A DNA stretch of 9,651 bases from DATAUK01 sp036268295 (GTDB lineage: Bacteria; Actinomycetota; Actinomycetes; JAFAQI01): contig DATAUK010000059.1 in NCBI GenBank assembly GCA_036268295.1, forward strand, positions 1-9,651. Reading direction: 5' to 3'. Position numbers and translations under genes: made by a program. The notes beneath the pieces were generated by a model. The model made no database searches. It saw only the letters and a program-made list of their open reading frames with translations, and had not been told where the DNA came from. This document shows, piece after piece, positions 1 through 6,395 of the stretch. Every line of letters starts with the position of its first letter. Positions within the stretch are counted from its first letter, which is position 1.

Positions 1-140
1 AAGGTAAAAAGAACCTCGTACCGTTGCGAGTGCGCGTGGATGGGAGGCGCCTCGTGCACGATCGCGCACGGCTCTACATCGTCTGAGGTGCACCATCCCG
101 GGTGGTTGGGGATCTCGACCTCAGCGACCAGCGGGCTCAT
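1..140 (-). CDS. DUF6907-like protein, second tandem copy (3' end outside window)
   Basis: This frame opens with an ATG at 140 that overlaps the TGA of the preceding gene as ATGA, and stays open for 46 codons to the window edge. The visible N-terminus has the pattern H-P-G-W-C-T followed about 12 residues later by a Val-His pair. That resembles the P-D-W-C-S/T...H block of the neighbouring gene, so the two look like tandem members of one small-protein family. I associate this Pro-x-Trp-Cys...His pattern with DUF6907, a family of unknown function common in actinobacterial genomes and mobile elements; the assignment is from memory of the pattern. The 4-bp overlap implies translational coupling. 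The C-terminal two thirds cannot be seen. Confidence 0.55.
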   Translation of the reverse strand, partial: MSPLVAEVEIPNHPGWCTSDDVEPCAIVHEAPPIHAHSQRYEVLFT

Positions 141-577
141 CGCTGCGCCGCCGTGATCTCGTCGTACTTGTACGCCGCAGCCACCAGTTCGCTGGCAAGA
201 GCGCGTGCGCCGTCGCCGTCGAAGTCCTCGCCGCTCGGGGGCAGCGAGATCCAGATGATGGTCTGACCGACCGTGACGACGTTCTCGCGGTTGTGCTCGT
301 CCTGAAAGACCGAGACGCAACGGCCGGTATTCAGTTCATGGATGCGGGTGAAGGTCTCGTGGTCATCTGAGATGATGCTGTAGGCGTGCCCGGCTTCGGT
401 GCTGCACCAGTCGGGACACTCAGGGATGGCCGTGATCTTCGCGAAGTTCTTGGCTTGCTCGATCATCTCGCTGTACATCTCGCGGGTCCGCGGGTGATCC
501 GCCGGGGCGTTGAACTCGCCGACGATCTCGCAGAACTCCTCGAACGTCGTGGTGGGCTTGATGTCCTCTAGTGCCAT
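137..577 (-). CDS. DUF6907-like hypothetical protein
   Basis: This is a 146-residue soluble acidic protein with no signal peptide or membrane segment. The start ATG at 577 is preceded by AGGAGGAC at good spacing. Residues 1-50 are a charged helix-like region (FEEFCEIVGEF, then EMYSEMIEQAKNF). Residues about 53-60 contain C-P-D-W-C-S/T followed by a His-containing stretch, and the rest alternates beta-like segments (VVTVGQTIIWISL) before a C-terminal helix. The C-x-x-W-C pattern plus the strand-rich remainder resembles DUF6907, which has no known function. It overlaps the small ORF upstream by 10 bp and the next DUF6907-like gene downstream by 4 bp, so the three appear to form one leftward unit. 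Its position beside a tRNA 3' end suggests it belongs to an integrated element. Confidence 0.6.
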   Translation of the reverse strand: MALEDIKPTTTFEEFCEIVGEFNAPADHPRTREMYSEMIEQAKNFAKITAIPECPDWCSTEAGHAYSIISDDHETFTRIHELNTGRCVSVFQDEHNRENVVTVGQTIIWISLPPSGEDFDGDGARALASELVAAAYKYDEITAAQR

Positions 578-681
578 GCTGTCCTCCTGGTCGTGATCGT
601 GCAGGAGGCATCCGACGAAAACTCGACGTCGACCGCGAGGGGCTCATGTGCCCTCGAGCGGGACCGTGAAAAGGTAGCCAC
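568..681 (-). CDS. small ORF, 37 residues, leader of the DUF6907-like unit
   Basis: A GTG at 681 is preceded by GGAGGTGA, an eight-base match to the anti-Shine-Dalgarno sequence, with about 7 bases between them. The frame runs 37 codons and stops with a TAG at 570-568 that overlaps the start of the downstream gene by 10 bp. The ribosome binding site of that gene lies inside this ORF (the codons for Arg-Arg near the end). The peptide is Ser/Arg-rich at its N-terminus and resembles nothing I recognise. The strong ribosome binding site and the coupling are the main evidence that it is translated. It could act only as a leader that delivers ribosomes to the next gene. Confidence 0.45.
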   Translation of the reverse strand: MATFSRSRSRAHEPLAVDVEFSSDASCTITTRRTAWH

Positions 682-714
682 GGGTCCGTCACCTCCTGCT
701 AGGTGGTGGATCAA

Positions 715-748
715 GGGGCCATTCGGAGCTTGAACTCCGGGTGGCCCC
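715..748 (-). other. hairpin upstream of the leftward small-ORF unit
   Basis: A two-part stem: outer GGGGCCA (715-721) pairs with TGGCCCC (742-748), and inner CGGAG (724-728) pairs with CTCCG (735-739), with a 6-base loop and 2-base internal bulges on each side. It ends about 15-20 bases before the Shine-Dalgarno of the 37-residue ORF on the minus strand. It could be a 5'-UTR control element, a terminator for transcription entering from the tRNA side, or part of a recombination region. Confidence 0.45.
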
Positions 749-762
749 GTCTTGCTGAGATG

Positions 763-814
763 GACTGTACGCCTGAGGCCGGACCTCGCGTTATTACCTC
801 AGCGCGGGACAGTC
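763..814. other. nested 52-base imperfect palindrome
   Basis: Outer arms GACTGT (763-768) and ACAGTC (809-814) and inner arms CTGAGG (773-778) and CCTCAG (797-802) are both perfect inverted repeats, with a possible extra GC/GC pair between them. The predicted loop is about 18 bases and contains TTATTA. It lies in the gene-free stretch between the tRNA-Val and the leftward unit. Its role is unknown; a regulatory hairpin or recombination-region structure are both possible. Confidence 0.4.
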
Positions 815-848
815 GGAGATGGGTCATTGGCCTGTTGAATCCATTCAG

Positions 849-869
849 ATCTGGCACGTATCTGGCACG
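849..869. repeat. tandem direct repeat ATCTGGCACG x2, possible integrase arm sites
   Basis: ATCTGGCACG occurs at 849-858 and again at 860-869 with an 11-base period, 50 bases outside the 3' end of tRNA-Val(CAC). Read on the tRNA strand this is CGTGCCAGAT twice. Short tandem repeats beside a tRNA 3' end are typical of arm-type sites bound by tyrosine integrases, but no integrase gene is in the window, so this is inference. Confidence 0.35.
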
Positions 870-918
870 CGCTCACATTCTGGAGGGAAATCACGCTCAA
901 AACAGGGGCGAAACTCGG

Positions 919-992
919 TGGGCGATACTGGACTTGAACCAGTGGCCTCTCGCGTGTGAGGCGAGCGCTCTGACCAGCTGAGCTAATCGCCC
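919..992 (-). tRNA. tRNA-Val(CAC)
   Basis: The minus strand folds into a full 74-base cloverleaf. The 7-bp acceptor stem GGGCGAT/ATCGCCC has A as discriminator. There is a D-arm with AGCTCAGCTGGT-AGAGC. The anticodon stem CTCGC/GCGAG encloses the loop CTCACAC (anticodon CAC, codon GUG). The T-arm CTGG/CCAG has loop TTCAAGT. CCA is not encoded (CCG follows). Its 3' end faces the accessory genes on the left, which makes it a natural attachment site for an integrative element. Confidence 0.97.
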
Positions 993-1002
993 GAGCGCGG
1001 CA

Positions 1003-1008
1003 AGCCTA
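1003..1008 (-). promoter_or_regulatory. candidate -10 box of tRNA-Val(CAC)
   Basis: On the minus strand TAGGCT lies 11 bases upstream of the tRNA 5' end, a form often seen at actinobacterial vegetative -10 boxes. The hexamer 17 bases further upstream (TTATCT) is a poor match to TTGACA, so the assignment is weak. Confidence 0.25.
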
Positions 1009-1117
1009 CGACATGGCGATCGCAAAGATAAGCGTCGTTCGACGTTAGGCAGCCACCGATCGAGGGGACATCTCTGTCAAGCGCGAGCCGACCCAGCCGG
1101 AGGACCAGAACCCGATC

Positions 1118-1600
1118 ATGAGCACCTGCCCGGACGTCGTGAGTGCCTCGGTTGATCTGCGGCTCATCGTGCCCGGCGGCCAGGACCGGCTGGTCCGTGC
1201 CGATCTGAGCTATGCACCCAACGACCCGTACGCCGTCGGCGTCGCGTTCCACACCGGCACTCCGGCGCTCGTCGAGTGGACGTTTGCCCGATCCCTGCTG
1301 ACCGAGGGCGTCACCCAGCCGGCCGGCATCGGCGACGTCCAGGTGTGGTCGACGCGATCCGGCGAGAGGCCGCGGATCTGCATCGCGCTCTCGAGCCCGA
1401 CCGGCCGGGCGCTGTTCGACGCGCCGCTCGGCGCCATCGTGGAGTTCCTCAGTGAGACCTACGCGTTGGTCCCGACTGGTTGCGAGAGCGAGTTCCTCGA
1501 CGTCGACGCCGGGCTGGCCGAGTTGCTCGGCGGGTCCGACATCGCCGAGTCCGACATCGCCGGGTCCGACATCGCCGGGTCCGACGTCAGCGAGCCTTAG
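1118..1600 (+). CDS. ssgB: SsgB-like sporulation/cell-division protein (SALP family) with repeat tail
   Basis: SsgA-like proteins act in septum-site selection and cell division in morphologically complex actinomycetes; SsgB is the conserved member that helps position FtsZ. Here residues about 10-125 form the whole SALP domain: strands around DLRLIVP, then D-P-Y-A-V-x-x-x-F-H-T-G (36-47), V-E-W-T-F-A-R-x-L-L-x-E-G (52-64), G-D-V-x-V-W (72-77), I-A-L-S-S-P (89-94) and a YALVP end. The following F-L-D-V-D-x-x-L-A-E-L-L matches the F-D-L-D...L tail I associate with SsgB rather than other SALPs. Beyond it, residues 139-158 are four pentapeptides (GSDIA, ESDIA, GSDIA, GSDVS), which SsgB proteins normally lack. 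The ATG at 1118 has a GGAGGA 13 bases upstream, a slightly long spacing. The gene stands alone, divergent from tRNA-Val and convergent with hutI. Confidence 0.85.
   Translation: MSTCPDVVSASVDLRLIVPGGQDRLVRADLSYAPNDPYAVGVAFHTGTPALVEWTFARSLLTEGVTQPAGIGDVQVWSTRSGERPRICIALSSPTGRALFDAPLGAIVEFLSETYALVPTGCESEFLDVDAGLAELLGGSDIAESDIAGSDIAGSDVSEP
1532..1591 (+). repeat. four 15-bp tandem repeats coding the SsgB-like tail
   Basis: Units start at 1532, 1547, 1562 and 1577. Units 1 and 3 are identical (GGGTCCGACATCGCC), unit 2 differs by one base, and unit 4 by a few near its end. Because the unit is a multiple of three, copy-number change by slippage would add or remove whole pentapeptides and keep the stop codon in frame. 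Confidence 0.9.
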
Positions 1601-1685
1601 CGCTGGCGCGGCGGCCGTACCAGACACACACCCAGACTCCCCGACGGCGTCGCGCGTCGGTGAAGCGCGCGACTCTCTCGGGTCC

Positions 1686-1778
1686 GGATCAGCACACAAC
1701 GCGTCCGGCGGCTGCGCTGGCTACGCGCGCCCGCGCTCGGCCGTACCGCTCGTTGCCGTGCGCGTTGTGTGCTGATCC
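1686..1778. terminator. 18-bp perfect inverted repeat between convergent genes; possible bidirectional terminator
   Basis: GGATCAGCACACAACGCG at 1686-1703 is exactly complementary in reverse to 1761-1778, with 57 bases between. It begins 86 bases after the ssgB stop and its right arm ends 2 bases before the hutI stop (1781-1783). No T-run follows on either strand. The position suits shared termination of ssgB and the hut operon, but a perfect 18-bp pair with a GC-rich 57-base centre would also fit a dispersed palindromic repeat or miniature mobile element. Confidence 0.4.
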
Positions 1779-1780
1779 AT

Positions 1781-2953
1781 TCAGCCGGCGACGCTGCCGG
1801 CGATCACCGTCGTGACGACCGGGTTGGCGCCCAGATGAGCGACCACGTCGGCCTCGTGGTCGCTGGCCAGCACGACCAGATCGCCGCGGGCGCCAACGCC
1901 GAGGTGGCCGATATCGTTGCGCCGCAACGCTTTTGCGCCACCGAGCGTAGCCGCCACAAGCGCCTCGTCGACATCAAGAGCCATCGCCAGACAAGCCAGC
2001 TGGATCGCGTACGGCATCGACTCGCACCACGCCGTACCCGGGTTGCAGTCGGTCGAGACTGCCAGCGTCACCCCGGCGTCGCGCAGCGTGGCGGCGTGGG
2101 ACCAGCGACCGCTGCGGGTGTAGAGCGAAGCGACCGGGACCAGTACGCCGACGACGCCGGCTGCGGCCATCGCGGCCGCGTCGGCCGGCGTCACGTGGTC
2201 GAGATGGTCGGCACTCGCGCAGCCGAGCTCGGTGGCAAGCATCGCGGCGCCGGTGTGGCTGAGCTGCTCGGCGTGGATCCGGCAGCCGAGTCCGGCAGCG
2301 CCGGCCGCGGTCAGGATCCGGCGCGCGTCGTCTACGGTGAATGCACCCTGATCGCAGAACACGTCGCACCACTGCGCTCCCGCCGCCGTGGCCGCCGCCA
2401 TTCCGGCGATTACCTCGGCGACGTAGTCCGCGTGATCGCGGCCGTCCGGCACGACATGTGCACCCAGGTACGTCGTCTCGCCGCCGACGCCACAGTCGAC
2501 AGCGGCCTCGCGCGCGACCTCCAGCAACCGGGTCTCGTCCGACGGTGTCAGGCCGTAGCCACTCTTGATCTCCACCGTTGTCGTCCCGTTCCGCCGCATT
2601 GCGCTGAGCCGGCCGGTCGCCAGCGACAACAGCTCCCCGTACGACGCGGCGCGGGTAGCGCCGACGGTCGAGGCAATGCCCGCCGGGGTGTAGTCACCGC
2701 CCGAGAGCCGGCCGGCGACGTCATCGCGGCGACTGCCTGCCCAGACCGCGTGGGTGTGGCAGTCAACGAAGCCCGGCAGCACCGCGGCACCGGCGGCATC
2801 GAGCTCCGGCGAGTCGGCCAACCCGGCCGGCAGGTCGCGATCGGCACCGACCCACGACACCGTCCCGTCCGTGATCGCAAGAGCCGCGTCGGCCAGCCGC
2901 GGATGCGTCCAGGTCGTCAGCCGTCCGATCCGGCGGACGACGAGGTTGCTCAC
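1781..2953 (-). CDS. hutI: imidazolonepropionase
   Basis: HutI hydrolyses 4-imidazolone-5-propionate to N-formimidoyl-L-glutamate, the third step of histidine breakdown, in the cytoplasm. The 390-residue protein is full length for this amidohydrolase family. Metal-ligand motifs are all visible: G-F-V-D-C-H-T-H (His66, His68), I-H-A-E-Q (His227), S-A-D-H (His250) and S-T-D-C-N-P-G (Asp302). The substrate-side blocks K-S-G-Y-G-L (130-135) and T-Y-L-G-A-H-V-V-P (161-169) are also typical. The start is GTG at 2953, which overlaps the hutU stop as GTGA; the only Shine-Dalgarno-like bases (AGGA) touch the start, so initiation probably depends on coupling to hutU. It is the last gene of the operon and converges on ssgB. 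Confidence 0.95.
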   Translation of the reverse strand: MSNLVVRRIGRLTTWTHPRLADAALAITDGTVSWVGADRDLPAGLADSPELDAAGAAVLPGFVDCHTHAVWAGSRRDDVAGRLSGGDYTPAGIASTVGATRAASYGELLSLATGRLSAMRRNGTTTVEIKSGYGLTPSDETRLLEVAREAAVDCGVGGETTYLGAHVVPDGRDHADYVAEVIAGMAAATAAGAQWCDVFCDQGAFTVDDARRILTAAGAAGLGCRIHAEQLSHTGAAMLATELGCASADHLDHVTPADAAAMAAAGVVGVLVPVASLYTRSGRWSHAATLRDAGVTLAVSTDCNPGTAWCESMPYAIQLACLAMALDVDEALVAATLGGAKALRRNDIGHLGVGARGDLVVLASDHEADVVAHLGANPVVTTVIAGSVAG

Positions 2954-4632
2954 TCCTGCCAGGCCGGCGGATGCGTCCCTGGCTCTAGCGGCATCCGGAC
3001 CCCGACGTCGCGAGCTGCGTCGAGCGCGAGGTCGTAGCCGGCGTCGGCGTGACGGATCACGCCGGTGGCCGGGTCGTTGGTGAGGACCAGCTCAACCTTG
3101 CGGCGGGAGAGGTCGGTGCCCTCGGCCACCACGACCTGCCCGGCGTGGATCGACTTGCCGATCCCGACGCCGCCGCCGTGATGGATCGACACCCAGCTCG
3201 CGCCGGAGGCGGTGTTGAGTAGTGCGTTGAGCAGCGGCCAGTCGGCGACCGCGTCCGAGCCGTCGCGCATCCCCTCGGTCTCCCGCTCCGGGCTCGCCAC
3301 CGACCCGGCGTCGAGATGGTCGCGCCCGATCGCGATCGGTGCGCTCACCTCCCCGCTCGCCACAAGCTCCTCGAACGCGAGACCGGCGCGATGCCGCTCG
3401 CCGTACCCGAGCCAGCAGATCCGGGACGGCAGGCCTTGTCCCTTGACCTTCTCGCGGGCGAACCGCACCCAGCGCTGCAGTGGGTCGTCGTCGGGGAAGG
3501 CGGCGAGGATCGCGTCGTCGGTGGCGGCGAGGTCGGCCGTCTCGCCGGACAGGCACGCCCACCGGAACGGCCCCGAGCCGCGGGCGAACAGCGGCCGGAT
3601 GTAGGCCAGCACGAAGCCGGGATAGCCAAAGGCGTCAGCCACACCGGCGTCGCGCGCCTGCCCGCGCAGCCCGTTGCCGTAGTCGAAGACGACCGCGCCG
3701 GCGCGCTGGAGGTCGAGCATCGCCTGGCAATGGACCCCCATCGACTGCTGTGCTCGCTCGACGTACTCCGAGGGCTTCACCCGGCGCAGCTCCAGCGCCT
3801 CGTCGAAGGTCATGGCGTTCGGGACGTAACCGTGCAGCGCGTCGTGCGCGCTGGTCTGGTCGGTCACGATGTCCGGGGTGACGCCGCGGTGGACCAGTTC
3901 GGGAAACACGTCGGCCGCGTTGGCGACGACCGCAACCGACAGCGCCCGGCGGTCGCGAGCGGCAGCCTGCACCCGGGCCAGCCCATCGTCGAGCGAGTCG
4001 GCGATCTCATCGAGGTAGCCGTGGTCGAGTCGGCGCTGGGCGCGACTGGCATCGACCTCGATGCACAGCGCCGCGCCACCGTTGCCGGTGACTGCGAGCG
4101 GCTGTGCGCCACCCATGCCGCCCAGCCCGGCGGTCAGCACGAACCGGCCGGCCAGTGTGCCGCCGAAGTGCTGGTTGGCGACCTCGGCAAACGTCGCGTA
4201 CGTGCCCTGCAGGATCCCCTGGGTGCCGATGTAGATCCACGAGCCGGCCGTCATCTGGCCGTACATCGTCAGACCCAGATCCTCCAGCTCACGGAAATGT
4301 TCGGGCGTCGCCCACTTCGGCACCAGGTTGGCATTCGCGATCAACACCCGCGGTGCCATGTCGTGGGTCCGGACGATGCCGACCGGCTTGCCGCTCTGCA
4401 CCAGCAACGTGTCGTCGGGCGCCATCGTCTGCAGCGAAGAGACGATCGCGTCGAAGCTGCGCCAGTCCCGCGCGGCCCGCCCCGACCCGCCGTACACCAC
4501 CAGGTCGTCGGGTCGCTCCGCCACCTCGGGGTCGAGGTTGTTCTGCAGCATTCGCAGCGCCGCTTCGGCGCCCCACGACTGCGCTGACCGTTTCGTGCCG
4601 CGCGGGGCGCGGACTTCGCGTGCACCATCCAT
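2950..4632 (-). CDS. hutU: urocanate hydratase (urocanase)
   Basis: HutU hydrates urocanate to 4-imidazolone-5-propionate using tightly bound NAD+ as an electrophile, the second step of the pathway. From the ATG at 4632 the protein has 560 residues, normal for the family. Visible family blocks include L-Q-N-N-L-D-P-E-V-A near the N-terminus, L-V-V-Y-G-G, the nucleotide-binding G-L-G-G-M-G-G-A-Q-P (about 169-178), and G-L-P-S-R-I-C-W with the catalytic Cys at about 406. The His/Gly-rich I-H-H-G-G-G-V-G-I-G-K-S-I-H-A-G lies at about 483-498. A GTG at 4653 would add seven residues, but family members begin near the chosen Met (MDGAREVRAPRG-type start), and a weak AGGG precedes it. Its stop overlaps hutI by 4 bp. 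A 66-base gap separates it from the micropeptide upstream. Confidence 0.96.
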   Translation of the reverse strand: MDGAREVRAPRGTKRSAQSWGAEAALRMLQNNLDPEVAERPDDLVVYGGSGRAARDWRSFDAIVSSLQTMAPDDTLLVQSGKPVGIVRTHDMAPRVLIANANLVPKWATPEHFRELEDLGLTMYGQMTAGSWIYIGTQGILQGTYATFAEVANQHFGGTLAGRFVLTAGLGGMGGAQPLAVTGNGGAALCIEVDASRAQRRLDHGYLDEIADSLDDGLARVQAAARDRRALSVAVVANAADVFPELVHRGVTPDIVTDQTSAHDALHGYVPNAMTFDEALELRRVKPSEYVERAQQSMGVHCQAMLDLQRAGAVVFDYGNGLRGQARDAGVADAFGYPGFVLAYIRPLFARGSGPFRWACLSGETADLAATDDAILAAFPDDDPLQRWVRFAREKVKGQGLPSRICWLGYGERHRAGLAFEELVASGEVSAPIAIGRDHLDAGSVASPERETEGMRDGSDAVADWPLLNALLNTASGASWVSIHHGGGVGIGKSIHAGQVVVAEGTDLSRRKVELVLTNDPATGVIRHADAGYDLALDAARDVGVRMPLEPGTHPPAWQE

Positions 4633-4698
4633 GACAGCGGACCCTACGCCCACCCGAGTCGTTCGAAGGCGGTGATGCGCGTGCTTACTTCAGCGCGA

Positions 4699-4827
4699 TC
4701 AGCCGGTGCCGACCGAGTGCGGCGCGAGAGACGTCGCAGCGTACGCCGTGCCACCCAACGCGAGCAGCAGCGCCGCGGTCGCCGCCACGTCGGCGTAACG
4801 GGGACGGCGCTTGAAGGACACAGACAT
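4699..4827 (-). CDS. 42-residue exported or membrane-anchored micropeptide between hutH and hutU
   Basis: The ATG at 4827 follows GGAAGGGGAG with about 4 bases between, a good ribosome binding site, and lies 32 bases after the hutH stop. The peptide has a basic N-terminus (K6, R7, R8, R10), a hydrophobic segment of roughly residues 12-28 rich in Ala and Leu ending L-A-L-G-G-T-A-Y-A-A, a likely signal-peptidase site after the A-Y-A, and only 12-13 residues beyond it (ending HSVGTG). This N-terminus closely resembles the signal region of a large group of actinobacterial exported proteins (R-P-S-Y-A-D-V-x-A-T...L-A-L-G-G-T-A-Y-A-A...S-V-G-T) that normally continue for a hundred residues or more. 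It may be a truncated relative or a genuine micropeptide. Its function is unknown; a membrane role linked to histidine or urocanate handling is only a guess from location. Confidence 0.6.
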   Translation of the reverse strand: MSVSFKRRPRYADVAATAALLLALGGTAYAATSLAPHSVGTG

Positions 4828-4859
4828 CGTGCTCCCCTTCCGTTGTGATGTGGTGATGG

Positions 4860-6395
4860 TCAGCCTAGGTCGCCGACCTGCTCAGCAGCGGCCCGGACGA
4901 GCGAGCCGTCGGCGACCAGGCCGACGGCGGCCTCGATCTCGGGCGCGAGATGACGATCCGGTCCGGGCCCGTCGATGACGTCACGCAACCGCCGGCGTAC
5001 CGCGACGATCGGCGGCGAGGACTCCAACGGCGACCGCAGGTCGAGCGCTCGGGCGGCGGTGAGGATCTCGATCGCCAGCACCCGGCCGACCAGGTCCAGC
5101 GATCGCCGGAGCTTGCGCGCCGCCGACCATCCCATCGAGACGTGGTCCTCCTGCATCGCCGATGACGGGATCGAGTCGACACTCGCCGGCACCGCCAGCC
5201 GCTTGCACTCGCTGACCAGCCCGGCCTGGGTGTATTGCGCGATCATGTGGCCCGAGTCGACGCCCGGCTCGCCGGCGAGGAACGGCGGCAGGCCGTGCGA
5301 CCGGGCGCGGTCGAGCATCCGGTCGGTACGCCGCTCCGCGATCGAGGCGAGGTCCGCCGCCGCGATCGCCAGGAAGTCCAGGACGTACCCGACCGGAGCG
5401 CCGTGGAAGTTGCCGTTTGACTCGACCCGGCCGTCGGCGAGCACGACCGGGTTGTCGATCGCCGCCGCCAGCTCCCACTCGGCAACGCGGCGGGCGTGGT
5501 CGAGGGTGTCGCGGCAGGCACCGGCGACCTGCGGCGCGCACCGCAGCGAATAAGCGTCCTGTACCCGGGTGTCCTCGGGACCGGCATGCGAGCGGACGAT
5601 CGGCGAACCGGCCAGCAAGGCACGCATGTTGGCCGCCGAGGTCGCCTGACCTGGCTGCGGGCGCAGCGCTTGCAGATCGGCCGCAAACACCCGATCGGTG
5701 CCGAGCAGCGCCTCGACGCTCATTGCGGCCGCCAGGTCAGCGGTGACGATCAACCGGCCGAGATCCTCACACGCCAACAGCAGCATGCCAAGCATGCCGT
5801 CGGTGCCGTTAAGCAGCGCAAGGCCCTCTTTCTCGGCGAGCACGACCGGCTCAATTCCGTGGCGTTGCAACGCATCCGCCGCACTCGTCTGGTTACCGCC
5901 ACGGTCGTGGACCAGGCCCTCACCCATCAACGCCAGCGCGCACGCGGCGAGCGGCGCGAGGTCGCCGCTGCATCCCAGCGAGCCGAACTCGGGGACGACC
6001 GGTGTGATGCCCGTGTTGAGCATCGCGACCATCGCCTCGGCGATCATCGGTCGAGCGCCGGTGTGACCGGTGGCGATGGTGTGCAGCCGGAGCAGCTGCA
6101 TCGCCCGCACCACCTCGCGCTCGACCGGCGGGCCGGTGCCGGCGGCATGCGAGCGGACCAGCGAGCGCTGCAAATCGGCGCGACGGTCGAGCGGGATCTG
6201 CACGGTGGCGAGCGCACCGAACCCGGTCGAGACGCCGTACGCCGGCTGCTCGGAGGCGGCCAAGGCGTCGACGTGGGCGCGTGAGCCCGCCATCGCGGCG
6301 AGCGCCTCGCCGGACAGCTCGACGTCGGCGTCGTAGCGCGCGACCGCGATCACCTCGTCCGGGGTCAGCGGCGCCGGCGACACGATGACCGTCAC
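4860..6395 (-). CDS. hutH: histidine ammonia-lyase
   Basis: HutH eliminates ammonia from L-histidine to give trans-urocanate, the committing step. The 511-residue protein is full length and contains all active-site positions at their usual spacing: Tyr53 (P-A-Y-G-V-S-T-G-F-G), His83 (R-S-H-A-A-G-T-G), the MIO-forming triad at 142-144, Asn196 (L-L-N-G-T), Tyr282, Arg285, Phe330 (N-G-N-F-H-G) and Glu416 (M-Q-E-D-H-V-S). The triad is Cys-Ser-Gly (G-S-L-G-C-S-G-D-L-A-P-L-A) rather than the textbook Ala-Ser-Gly; the chemistry needs mainly the Ser-Gly part and I recall Cys in other actinobacterial members. The start is GTG at 6395 with GAGGTGG upstream, overlapping the aminotransferase stop as GTGA. 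The His-selecting context (His83, Glu416) argues against a Phe or Tyr lyase. Confidence 0.96.
   Translation of the reverse strand: MTVIVSPAPLTPDEVIAVARYDADVELSGEALAAMAGSRAHVDALAASEQPAYGVSTGFGALATVQIPLDRRADLQRSLVRSHAAGTGPPVEREVVRAMQLLRLHTIATGHTGARPMIAEAMVAMLNTGITPVVPEFGSLGCSGDLAPLAACALALMGEGLVHDRGGNQTSAADALQRHGIEPVVLAEKEGLALLNGTDGMLGMLLLACEDLGRLIVTADLAAAMSVEALLGTDRVFAADLQALRPQPGQATSAANMRALLAGSPIVRSHAGPEDTRVQDAYSLRCAPQVAGACRDTLDHARRVAEWELAAAIDNPVVLADGRVESNGNFHGAPVGYVLDFLAIAAADLASIAERRTDRMLDRARSHGLPPFLAGEPGVDSGHMIAQYTQAGLVSECKRLAVPASVDSIPSSAMQEDHVSMGWSAARKLRRSLDLVGRVLAIEILTAARALDLRSPLESSPPIVAVRRRLRDVIDGPGPDRHLAPEIEAAVGLVADGSLVRAAAEQVGDLG

Noticed and set aside
715..748. tRNA-like remnant (7-bp GGGGCCA/TGGCCCC stem and a TTCAAG loop)
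   Set aside because: The inner stem encloses a 6-base loop and cannot form a canonical T-arm with G53-C61; D and anticodon arms are missing.
703..981. 92-codon plus-strand frame ending in tRNA-Val
   Set aside because: It has no ribosome binding site, crosses both hairpins and the repeat pair, and ends inside antisense tRNA.
1769..3037. 422-codon open frame on the plus strand opposite hutI
   Set aside because: It is an antisense shadow of hutI and the hutU end in GC-rich DNA, with Arg/Ala/Val-rich composition and no family features.
3316..4587. 423-codon open frame on the plus strand opposite hutU
   Set aside because: Shadow of hutU; the urocanase frame has all expected motifs.
4630..4653. 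GTG at 4653 as hutU start
   Set aside because: It adds seven residues absent from the family, and ATG 4632 fits the usual N-terminus.
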